Part shown: positions 53,092 to 60,026 of the stretch, piece after piece | Position numbering within the stretch: position 1 is the stretch's first letter | Layout of the letters: each line of letters opens with the position of its first letter | DNA from: Sphingomonas beigongshangi | Lineage (GTDB): Bacteria > Pseudomonadota > Alphaproteobacteria > Sphingomonadales > Sphingomonadaceae | NCBI RefSeq assembly: GCF_016820445.1 | Contig: NZ_JADHDT010000001.1 | Span: forward strand, 647,015 to 711,014 | Reading direction: 5' to 3' | Length of the DNA stretch: 64,000 nt | Program-made: the position numbers and the translations under genes | The notes under the pieces: model-generated | What the model was told of the DNA's origin: nothing | Database searches by the model: none | What the model saw: the letters and a program-made list of their open reading frames with translations, nothing else

Positions 53092-53425
53092 AATCAGTCA
53101 CTTAGCTGACGCTGCCCAATCCAATTGGTGAGGCGCTTTGTAGCACGCCGTCAACGGTCGGCAAGGACTGCGCATGACGCGGGCAGCAAATTGCTGCCAC
53201 CCTCAAGCTAAAGGTAAAAACTATTATAAACTATACCCTTTTAGCTATTCGCGACGCGAAGGTTAGGTAATGTAGAATATAAATCGACTTATGACCAACA
53301 TCGACGGCGATTTTTTTACTTGCGTCATACATCTTCTTCGCTCAAAACGTCTGGGCGACGGGGACAACCCATCGCGCCCACTCACTTTCTTTGCGAAAGG
53401 ACAGATATGAAAGACATGAATTTAA
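53092..53425. other. Gap without a supported gene, low-GC
   Basis: From about 53200 the sequence is AT-rich (for example TAAAAACTATTATAAACTATACCC at 53213 onward, too long to be one promoter element). It probably holds the promoter for the Cys-rich gene, but no clear -35/-10 pair can be fixed. No reading frame looks coding. Confidence 0.4.
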
Positions 53426-53665
53426 ATGACATCACGATCACAAGCTATAAAGGATAAGTGCCGGGATTGCTCCTACGACAGGAATTCTCCGGGTACTTTC
53501 CTAGAGCAAATAGCCGTCTGCACAGTGACACTATGCCCGCTGCACGAAATCAGGCCTCTTCCTCGACAATGCCGAAGAGGAGGCAAGATCGTTCCGGAAG
53601 AAATTGCCGCAATTGACACCAAGCTAAGGGCGATCGATCACAGGTGGTTTTTAGAAGGCCGATAA
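53426..53665 (+). CDS. Small Cys-rich protein of phage/island type
   Basis: A 79-residue protein with a zinc-binding pattern: 'IKDKCRDCSYD' near residues 8-18 and 'CTVTLCPLHEIRP' near 32-44. This arrangement (AI.AKC.DC ... C....CPL...R) is common in small proteins of phages and genomic islands, whose function is unknown. The C-terminal third is basic then acidic. The ATG at 53426 is chosen; upstream ATGs lie in another frame. Base usage is less GC-rich than in the core. Confidence 0.7.
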   Translation: MTSRSQAIKDKCRDCSYDRNSPGTFLEQIAVCTVTLCPLHEIRPLPRQCRRGGKIVPEEIAAIDTKLRAIDHRWFLEGR

Positions 53666-53813
53666 GCCTAATTAGTGCAGGCCTTTAACGCGATTTGGGC
53701 ACAGCGGGCGGCGGTGGCCTACAACCACCCCGCCACGCGGGCGTTGGCCCATTTTGCGGCCTTTTCGCGACGGCGTCGCTTCCTTAAGCGTCTTAGTACC
53801 GCTAATTCCGACG

Positions 53814-53984
53814 ATGGCTGATGACTATAACGCCGCCGCAAAGGCGATGCGAGACGAGCATGGGGGACAGGTCCTACGTGAGATCGAGCGCAGGATAGCG
53901 GACCACCGCCGTGGCGGTGATGCGGAAATTATCGAGTGCTGGATCGAGGTACGGCAGGCATACCTCCGGCTGCGCCGACGATGA
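53814..53984 (+). CDS. Small hypothetical protein
   Basis: A 56-residue, charged, probably all-helical protein ('YNAAAKAMRDEHGGQVLREI', 'IADHRRGGDAEIIECWIEV', 'RLRRR' tail). The frame extends upstream to 53754, but the ATG at 53814 begins the coherent amphipathic pattern. It has no recognised domain and no close partner. It could be a real island gene or a chance frame. Confidence 0.4.
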   Translation: MADDYNAAAKAMRDEHGGQVLREIERRIADHRRGGDAEIIECWIEVRQAYLRLRRR

Positions 53985-54164
53985 CGCCGCATTGAAGCAG
54001 GGCCACCTCCTGCTGCGCTAGCCTCCACGGTAACCCCCGCCCCTCAAACCCCACGTATTTACCGCTCCCAGCGCGCCGCAAGCCACCTAGCCAAGTTTGT
54101 GCTTGCTTGATTGTTTTCGAAGCGGGACAACCGAGCCGACATAAAGGAAGATGGATCGTAGAGC

Positions 54165-54974
54165 ATGTCGGACAACCGAGCGCGAGTATTGTCGCAGGCG
54201 CTATCCATTGATGCTTGGCACGACCCCTTCCGTGTTGACGGCTCTACGTCAGGTGTTCACGTCGAAATCAGCTTTTCGGAAGGAAGGCTCGGTGGAGACG
54301 ATGCGGAATTTCCCTTCACCTTTAAGCTTGCCCTTAAACGAGCGCTTTTAACGATCAAAGTGGAAAGGCCGCTGTCCTTAGAGCGACGGTCAGTAGCCCG
54401 CAGCAAGCCGACTGCCGATGCGGAACGGACCATGATTCTTGCATATCGAGAAGCCGCCAAGGCAAACTTGGCAGCAAAGGGCAGGATCACACCTGCCACC
54501 ATCCATCTAGCAATTTCCGGTGAGGCAAAAGCCGAAGAGGAAGTTACATCCGAGGAACGAGTTAAGGTTGTTCAAACAATACCAGCAATCGTCGTCTCCC
54601 CAAAGCCGGTCGATCGACAGAGTTATTCATGGGATATGGTGCCCGGGCATTCTGAAACATTACAAGGCCAGCCGTGGGATCCAGTCGATGAACCCCGCTT
54701 GCGGGTATCGGTCGACGGGACGATCCCGAAGATCGATCCGGTTATCTCGATTGTGGTATCGTGTGCCCTCGAAGATATTGAAATATCTGATCTCGTTCCA
54801 AAGCGAAGCACCTTAAATGACAAAGTTAGAAATGTTATTTATAATGACATAAGCGAGAAGGCCGCTATCCAATACTTAAAGCGCATTTTGGTTAACGCAG
54901 ATTTAGAAACTGGGAAACTGGACGATAGATTCTCCGATTTGATCGTGGCGGACTTGTTGGCACTGCCGGAGTAG
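54165..54974 (+). CDS. Unrecognised protein, first gene of a two-gene island cassette
   Basis: A 269-residue soluble protein that I do not recognise. Residues 1-85 look beta-rich ('VHVEISFSEGRLG', 'LLTIKVERPLSLE'). An Ala/Lys/Glu helical stretch follows near 86-140 ('ERTMILAYREAAKANLAAKG'), then a second beta-rich part ('PVISIVVSCALEDIEISDL' near 189) and a helical C-terminus. There is no signal, no helix long enough for a membrane and no nuclease or ATPase motif. The stop is four bases before the next gene's ATG, so the two products probably work together. Its composition is island-like (AT-richer). Confidence 0.65.
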   Translation: MSDNRARVLSQALSIDAWHDPFRVDGSTSGVHVEISFSEGRLGGDDAEFPFTFKLALKRALLTIKVERPLSLERRSVARSKPTADAERTMILAYREAAKANLAAKGRITPATIHLAISGEAKAEEEVTSEERVKVVQTIPAIVVSPKPVDRQSYSWDMVPGHSETLQGQPWDPVDEPRLRVSVDGTIPKIDPVISIVVSCALEDIEISDLVPKRSTLNDKVRNVIYNDISEKAAIQYLKRILVNADLETGKLDDRFSDLIVADLLALPE

Positions 54975-54978
54975 GGGC

Positions 54979-55839
54979 ATGGAATTATCAAGTCTTCAAA
55001 GAGTATTAGCGATAGCTGAGTCTGGTGAGACGAACCTCGTATCATTGGCGAAAATGACGGAGTTTGACCAATATCGATTTTATGAGGGCGCCGACCTAAC
55101 TGGTATTGACGTTTCGGGACAAGACGTGAGCGGACTCAGTTTCTTTGGCGCAAATCTTACTGGCGCTAATCTATCTGACATTTTATTTAGCCCGGGAGCT
55201 TTTAATGGCGCAACAGTAGATGCTCAATACTCGGCATTAAAGGACAGTTTTGAGTTTCGTATTAGTGAAGTGACGGATGGATATCTCCAGCGCATACACT
55301 TATATGCGACTTTCCGTCCCGGTTATATAGAGTCGGTTCTGAGCTATCTGAGCGTAACTTATGATAACATGGCCAATCAATGTGAGATAAGTACATCCAC
55401 CCTTAGAAAGGCAAGGCGTGGAGAATTGGTTTCCATGGAGACAGTAAAAAACATATCAAACGGCATCTTGCTGATAGTCCGGGATCGAGGCGCCGATTAT
55501 CCAATCGATGAATCTATCTATATGAATCCCGTCATAAAATTCGTTTTTATTTATGCAAATGGTACTCGCCGCTATGTTAATCGGCAGGAAACTAAGTGGC
55601 TAATCGAAATGGCGCGCAGGCTAGATGTGCAATCGGGTAGATATAGCGTTCGCTCGAAATACAATTGGCGTGATACTCCCCACATTCTCGCCTGGCTGGC
55701 GGCAGCAAGAGATTTATTCGAGCCAGGCGATGAAGAGATGGAAGCTTTCGCAATGGCGATCAAGAGCATTAATTATGTGTCCGACGAAGAAATGGAAAGA
55801 ATCATGGCCTCTTTGCCGGACGCAGGCGATATTATCTGA
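54979..55839 (+). CDS. Pentapeptide-repeat and HTH-like protein, second gene of the cassette
   Basis: A 286-residue protein. Residues 35-72 carry about six pentapeptide-repeat units ('GADLTGIDVSGQDVSGLSFF', 'GANLTGANLSDI'), a short right-handed beta-helix. Residues 105-150 resemble an Xre/Cro-type helix-turn-helix ('NQCEISTSTLRKARRGELVS', then 'METVKNISNGI'). The last half is helical with many Trp, Arg and acidic residues and no known motif. No catalytic site is visible. GGAGTAGGGGC precedes the ATG. Strongly AT-biased codon use sets it apart from the core. This combination suggests a regulator or sensor for its partner. Confidence 0.7.
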   Translation: MELSSLQRVLAIAESGETNLVSLAKMTEFDQYRFYEGADLTGIDVSGQDVSGLSFFGANLTGANLSDILFSPGAFNGATVDAQYSALKDSFEFRISEVTDGYLQRIHLYATFRPGYIESVLSYLSVTYDNMANQCEISTSTLRKARRGELVSMETVKNISNGILLIVRDRGADYPIDESIYMNPVIKFVFIYANGTRRYVNRQETKWLIEMARRLDVQSGRYSVRSKYNWRDTPHILAWLAAARDLFEPGDEEMEAFAMAIKSINYVSDEEMERIMASLPDAGDII

Positions 55840-56167
55840 CGGCTCTCTTTCCTTGCGATGATCGATTTAGCCAGTTATCTTTCCATATATAGTAAATTAT
55901 TAGCAAATTGGTTCGAGGAGGTGCTATCAGCCTTATTAAAAAGAATAAGCTGAACGATCATGATATTTGGGGTATGTCTTGCAATGACGTTGCCCAAGGC
56001 GCGTCGGGAGTTAGCGTTCCGACTTCTCCCGGACCTAGCCTAAACGATAGATGCAATTGTTCTATAAAAAATTTCGTGGCGGATGTTTTGCTGATGGACG
56101 CCGTGGAGCTTGGCACAAATTTTGTAGCCTTTGAGCCTACCCGTCACGATGCCTGCTGCGTAGCTTG
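55840..56167. other. Gap without a supported gene
   Basis: AT-rich spacer between the two-gene cassette and the recombinase. An 86-codon frame (55908-56168) exists, but its composition is low-complexity and it lacks a convincing start signal; I do not call it. Some of this DNA may be recombinase target sequence. Confidence 0.4.
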
Positions 56168-56219
56168 AAAGATAGGACTCTACATATATGCGCCTGGCGC
56201 ATATAATAAGCCTATCTTT
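56168..56219. repeat. Nested palindrome, candidate serine-recombinase site
   Basis: Outer arms AAAGATAGG (56168-56176) and CCTATCTTT (56211-56219) enclose an inner perfect inverted repeat TATATGCGC-CTG-GCGCATATA (56185-56205). It lies 21 bases before the recombinase start, the usual place of a res/crossover site or an auto-operator. The 21-base inner palindrome has a three-base centre. Confidence 0.6.
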
Positions 56220-56240
56220 TGAGCGACTCGGGAGGCCAGC

Positions 56241-56819
56241 TTGGCGCGGATTGCATATTACCGTGTATCGGACACGTCGCAGTCAGTTGAAGCGCAGCGG
56301 CAGGCCTTGGGCGGGCAATTCGATCGCGAATTTGCGGACGAAGGCGTTAGCGGTGCTGTTCAAGCTGCCGATCGCAAGGGTTTCGCTGAACTGCTTAGCT
56401 ATGTCCGTGAAGGCGACACCCTCTATATATACGCTATCGATAGGCTGGGCCGCGACGCGCTTGATATTCAAGCGACGATCCGCCGCCTAATCGATAAGGG
56501 CGTGACGGTGGACGTTCGTGGCCTCGGACCGATCGCTAAAGGCGTCGGGGAGTTGATCGTTGCTGTTCTGGCGCAGGTTGCCGAAATGGAGCGTCAGCGA
56601 ATTAGGGAGCGTTGCGACGCTGGGCGCGCTGCTGCCAAGGCGGCATTGGCGGCTACAGGAAAGACACATAGGGGCAAAGCAAGCCTTGGGAGGCCAATGG
56701 CGGGGGACCGGGCAACGGTTCAAGCTTGGCGATCTGATAATGGTGCCAGTATCGCCAAGACGGCGGCGCACTTCGGTTTGTCACTGGCGACGATCAAACG
56801 GTATTGCGGTCCACAATGA
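56241..56819 (+). CDS. Serine recombinase (resolvase/invertase family)
   Basis: A 192-residue small serine recombinase. 'RIAYYRVSDTSQSVEAQR' at 3-20 contains the catalytic Ser10 (R-V-S). 'YAIDRLGRDALDI' near 63-75 carries the conserved DRLGR arginines. 'EMERQRIRERCDAGRAAAK' near 115-133 is the E-helix, and a C-terminal HTH 'ASIAKTAAHFGLSLATIKRY' lies near 168-187. All catalytic residues are present. The start is TTG at 56241 with GGGAGG six bases upstream. It may invert or resolve DNA at the palindrome just upstream. Confidence 0.9.
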   Translation: MARIAYYRVSDTSQSVEAQRQALGGQFDREFADEGVSGAVQAADRKGFAELLSYVREGDTLYIYAIDRLGRDALDIQATIRRLIDKGVTVDVRGLGPIAKGVGELIVAVLAQVAEMERQRIRERCDAGRAAAKAALAATGKTHRGKASLGRPMAGDRATVQAWRSDNGASIAKTAAHFGLSLATIKRYCGPQ

Positions 56820-56847
56820 GACATCGTCGCCCTAATAAGGATGTAGT

Positions 56848-57360
56848 TCAGCCATCGGCCTTGGCATCCGTTAACTGGCAGTCTGAAAAAGCCATGTTGA
56901 AATCGGCGCTGTCGATGACACCATTCAGCTTGTCCAGTTTGGTCAACGCAAAGCCCGAGTCTGGCTCTATTTGCCCGACGCTGCGAGTATCATCATAGTA
57001 AAACTTGCGGTACCCGACATATCCACCAAATAGGTTCTTCGCGTTTATCTTGCCCGTAACGCATGTCTTACCGACGACCACGTCGCTGAATTGGGCCGAA
57101 CCGGGGTCGCTTAAAGTCGTGGTGACTGATTCCTTTGCACGATCTTCAAGAAGATGGCGGGATTTTTCATTGTTTAGATAGGTTGATATGGCGAGTGCTG
57201 CTATCGCGCAGAAGATCAACAGGCCAGCAACTATCAACGCAATCTCAAAATTCGACAATGTGCGATCTGCAGTTTCGCCCAACGTTGAGGAAGGGGCGGG
57301 TGTCCGGCGCGTCACGCGCCATGGGTTTTGTCCAGCTTCGGCTTTGTTGTTATCGTCCAT
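56848..57360 (-). CDS. Single-pass membrane protein with C-terminal exported domain
   Basis: A 170-residue protein. The cytosolic N-terminal tail has about 35 residues, followed by one strong helix near 38-60 ('FEIALIVAGLLIFCAIAALA'). A folded-looking domain then has two cysteines ('GKTCVTGKINAKNLFGGYVG' near 99-118 and 'FSDCQLTD' near 157), which could form a disulfide in the periplasm. The pattern 'DPGSAQFSDV...TCVTGKINAKN.FGGYVGY..FYY' resembles small exported proteins of unknown function seen in many proteobacteria. No operon partner is adjacent. Confidence 0.7.
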   Translation of the reverse strand: MDDNNKAEAGQNPWRVTRRTPAPSSTLGETADRTLSNFEIALIVAGLLIFCAIAALAISTYLNNEKSRHLLEDRAKESVTTTLSDPGSAQFSDVVVGKTCVTGKINAKNLFGGYVGYRKFYYDDTRSVGQIEPDSGFALTKLDKLNGVIDSADFNMAFSDCQLTDAKADG

Positions 57361-57778
57361 CGTCGCCCCCTGGATTGAAGAGGCGCCCCGGCAGCGAGCC
57401 GGGTGTTAGGAACCCTGCACGTAGCACAAGGCGCTACCACCTTTAGGCAGAGCCCTGGACATACGTAGTAGCCACCCGGCCAAGAATTCTTGACCAGGCT
57501 ACGTGCCAGCGGGGTTCCTACGCCCCACGCTGCGGATTCTGCCGCAACGCGAGCACACGATGAATGAAGATGATCGTAGGGGCAACCTCGCTGGGAAGAC
57601 GAAGTCCTAGAAAATATAGCTATGGGGCAAACCACACCATTCAGCCACTGGCTCGATCCAAACTGAACCTCACAGATTGGCGAATGGTGAGGCCGCCGCC
57701 TGCGATAGAACCACGCAGCTTGTGAACTGTTCTGCCTTTGTTCCATATGGCTGATGCCATGAAACAGGGGCCGGAACG
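57361..57778. other. Gap without a supported gene
   Basis: No intact coding frame on either strand. The region looks like decayed DNA leading into the pseudogene at 57779. Confidence 0.4.
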
Positions 57779-57931
57779 ATGCACCACAACATGCAGCTAG
57801 GCGCCGCCGCCAAGGCGATTTCCAACGAGGTATACCCTTAGCATGAATGGTGACCGCTGCCCTTTGAGGATGCCGAGCGCTTCGGCACAGTTCACTACAG
57901 GCAGCCTGTAGGTGCTTCGCAGCGGCCAAGG
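57779..57931 (+). pseudogene. Decayed relative of the 68-aa protein gene at 45153-45359
   Basis: In one frame the DNA reads MHHNMQLGAAAKAI..VYP, stop (TAG 57839-57841), HEW, stop (TGA), then PLPFEDAERFGTVHYRQPVG. This parallels the intact core gene MQHDLQLRAAARAI..CYPSEEW..CNFDEAERYGTVHYRQAVG along its length. Two nonsense codons break it and the C-terminus has diverged. The zinc-ribbon partner gene is not found downstream. It shows that the 68-residue family is conserved beyond this locus and that the island has picked up and lost a copy. Confidence 0.75.
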
Positions 57932-58375
57932 GCTGTGTTGTCGGTTAACGAGGTCCGCTGTGCTGGCGGAGTGACAGGTGCTCGCGAGCTAAGCTCCTGG
58001 CGTTAAAAACCGGCCTGCGCCCAGCATAGACGCGGTGGCATTAAACTGACAGCGCTATTGCAAGAATTCGCCACTCCATCAGTGCGACGGAGGCAACACT
58101 CCTCCAGAACGGTCTAGACCGCGCAACGCTCTCCCATAAGATGACAGAAGGCACATTCCCCACGAAAATCCGACTTAGCGGGAGATGGGCGAGCTGTCGC
58201 TCGTTGCTACCTATCATGGATGCACAATCTGATGTTCTACCATAAGCATGACCATCCTGACGGATGATAGAAACTTGCCTTTTGGAAAGGGAGCCACGCT
58301 TTGACGCCCAAATAGTGCGAAGCGCCTGTGGCATAAGGGCGACTAGTGCGTGCCCGCCAAATTCGGGGAGACCAG
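57932..58375. other. Gap without a supported gene
   Basis: Continuation of the decayed stretch up to the 3' end of the minus-strand endonuclease gene. Short frames here show no family features. Confidence 0.4.
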
Positions 58376-59188
58376 TTAGATTGCAGGCTGCTGGGCCGCC
58401 TCTGCCGCTTCAACCTCCACCAATGCCGCTTTTCCTTCGTCGAAGGTGACGATGGAGTCGGGCAAGCCAATGAGCACAAGCGGGCAAGGGTTACCCACTC
58501 CTCGTTGAAGCCGATCTTCCAGCTTGCGCCAATGTGTCGTCGCCTCACCGAACTTGTCTGAGACAAACTTGTCCGTAAAAGCATCCCGGAACGAGACCGG
58601 GTTCCGTACGCGCGACATGCGATCTGTTATCGCCTTGCGCTGACGACTTGTAGGATCATAACCCCATTCACGCAAACCTTCGAGGTCGTCTATTCCCCGT
58701 TCGTCCAGGAAGCGATGGACTAGGCCGCGCATGTTTTCGTGAAGCGACCGCCCCCGGGTCACAATCAACCCAACCGAGATCGCCCCATCGGCATGTAGCC
58801 GCTTATAGTTCTCAAGATCGCGATCATAGAATGGGTCCTTGTTGTTCCACTCGATCTCCAGTGCGATCCGCTGGGAGTCCCCGAACTCCCGAACATGGTC
58901 GACTTCATGGGACTGGGCCTCACTCGGGACCCCGTTGATCCGCTTCTCGACAATGAAGGTCATCTTTCGCCATCCGAGCGCCGCTAGGGCACGACGGAGC
59001 CTTTGCGTGCCCTTGGATTCACCACCACCGCCAGCGATGATCTCCTCGACAGGGATCGTTGTTGCGGACAGGGCCGCGACCAACTCTGCCGCGACATCGG
59101 GGAAATCGATAGAGAGGATCGCCTTAGCGTGCGATCTGAACTCAACCTGGAAACCCTTGTCTTCCAGTTCCTCGAAAAGGCCCGGCAT
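58376..59188 (-). CDS. Putative type II restriction endonuclease, BglII/BstYI-like group
   Basis: A 270-residue protein. 'RSHAKAILSIDFPDV' near residues 17-31 and 'EVDHVREFG' near 92 lead into 'IALEIEWNNKDPFYDRDLEN' near 104-123. 'GAISVGLIVTRG' follows near 132. This phrase set is one I associate with proteins annotated as BglII/BstYI-family endonucleases; the E-x-E-W-N-N-K stretch would be the PD-(D/E)xK-type active site. Family assignment is from memory of pattern, not from a search. It diverges from a second endonuclease gene, near a cytosine methyltransferase. ATG 59188 has GGGGTAGG just upstream; a TTG at 59200 is possible. Confidence 0.7.
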   Translation of the reverse strand: MPGLFEELEDKGFQVEFRSHAKAILSIDFPDVAAELVAALSATTIPVEEIIAGGGGESKGTQRLRRALAALGWRKMTFIVEKRINGVPSEAQSHEVDHVREFGDSQRIALEIEWNNKDPFYDRDLENYKRLHADGAISVGLIVTRGRSLHENMRGLVHRFLDERGIDDLEGLREWGYDPTSRQRKAITDRMSRVRNPVSFRDAFTDKFVSDKFGEATTHWRKLEDRLQRGVGNPCPLVLIGLPDSIVTFDEGKAALVEVEAAEAAQQPAI

Positions 59189-59279
59189 CCTACCCCGCAA
59201 CGCATTGTCGATCTTCGGATACGTCGTTGCAGTCGAGAAGTCGAACGTCTAGTTCGAATCTGAAGCCAGGGGGTGTCGT

Positions 59280-60026
59280 ATCAAATACGAGGTTTTCAGT
59301 TACAGGTACGCGGAAGAAATTCTTCAGCACCGCAGTAATAGGGGCGCATGGGATGAGATCATTGGCGTGGTCAAGAAATCGCCGCTTTTCATATTTCCAA
59401 GCAAAAGCGAAAAGAACAAGAAATTCGACGTTGTGCAGCAATGCCTGAACACATGGTTTGATCGCGCGCTAGCTGTCGAAAATAACTGGCAGTATCACCC
59501 CCTAGCAACCGCAATCGAGAAATCTCGATTGGCGGCAGACTTTCACAAGAATTTCGATCACGTTAAAATTCAGGCCGAGGTCCAGTTCGGCAATATGAGT
59601 CGCTGGTACTCCGACATTTTTAAACTACAGACGGCATACTCCCAATCTTTGGTTGATATTGGCTTATCAATCGTGCCCACGGCTGCGCTTGCGGCGCGCA
59701 TAGGGTCAAACATTGCCCATTATGAGCGAGTTATCCGCGAGTTGCCGTCTGCAAACCTGTCTATAACGTTGCCAATACTTGTGATCGGCGTCGAGCCGAA
59801 CAGGGCGACAAAAACCGTCGACTTGAGCCGAATAGACATTCCAAAAAGTGACTCAGCTAAGAACGACGGCCCATCGAAATTCACGGAACTCGATCGCTAC
59901 CGGATCGTCAACGCCCTATTCGAAGGGCAAGACCCCCATGCGGTCACGCGCAATTCCCCAACCGGCACCATACCGAAGCCCATCGTGAATGTCCCTGATG
60001 ACGAAGACGAAGGGGATACGGGCTAG
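59280..60026 (+). CDS. Second putative endonuclease, BglII-like (E-x-Q active site); start codon not canonical
   Basis: About 248 residues. 'KIQAEVQFGNMSRWYSDIFK' holds Glu and Gln in an E-x-Q pair, as in BglII (known residues Asp84, Glu93, Gln95). 'VDIGLSIVPTAALAARIGSN' and 'LSITLPILVIGV' follow, as in that family. The first GTG is at 59367, but the same frame is open back to 59253 and encodes a family-like N-terminus (KYEVFSYRYAEEILQ...AWDEIIGVV) with no ATG, GTG or TTG. I place the start at the ATC 59280, six bases after AGGGGG, as the best guess. The gene may be start-defective, giving only the 219-residue form. Its end overlaps the methyltransferase gene by four bases. Confidence 0.7.
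   Translation: MKYEVFSYRYAEEILQHRSNRGAWDEIIGVVKKSPLFIFPSKSEKNKKFDVVQQCLNTWFDRALAVENNWQYHPLATAIEKSRLAADFHKNFDHVKIQAEVQFGNMSRWYSDIFKLQTAYSQSLVDIGLSIVPTAALAARIGSNIAHYERVIRELPSANLSITLPILVIGVEPNRATKTVDLSRIDIPKSDSAKNDGPSKFTELDRYRIVNALFEGQDPHAVTRNSPTGTIPKPIVNVPDDEDEGDTG

Noticed and set aside
53046..53145. A complete long-variable-arm tRNA (Leu/Ser/Tyr type)
   Set aside because: No 5' strand pairs with the AAGCGGC acceptor strand and the anticodon stem cannot close; only the 3' half matches a tRNA.
55908..56168. 86-codon frame between the cassette and the recombinase
   Set aside because: No ribosome binding site and no conserved-looking segment; it ends inside the palindrome region.
57312..57929. 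Minus-strand frame of 205 codons
   Set aside because: It runs through the start region of the membrane protein gene and antisense to the pseudogene at 57779, with no family features.
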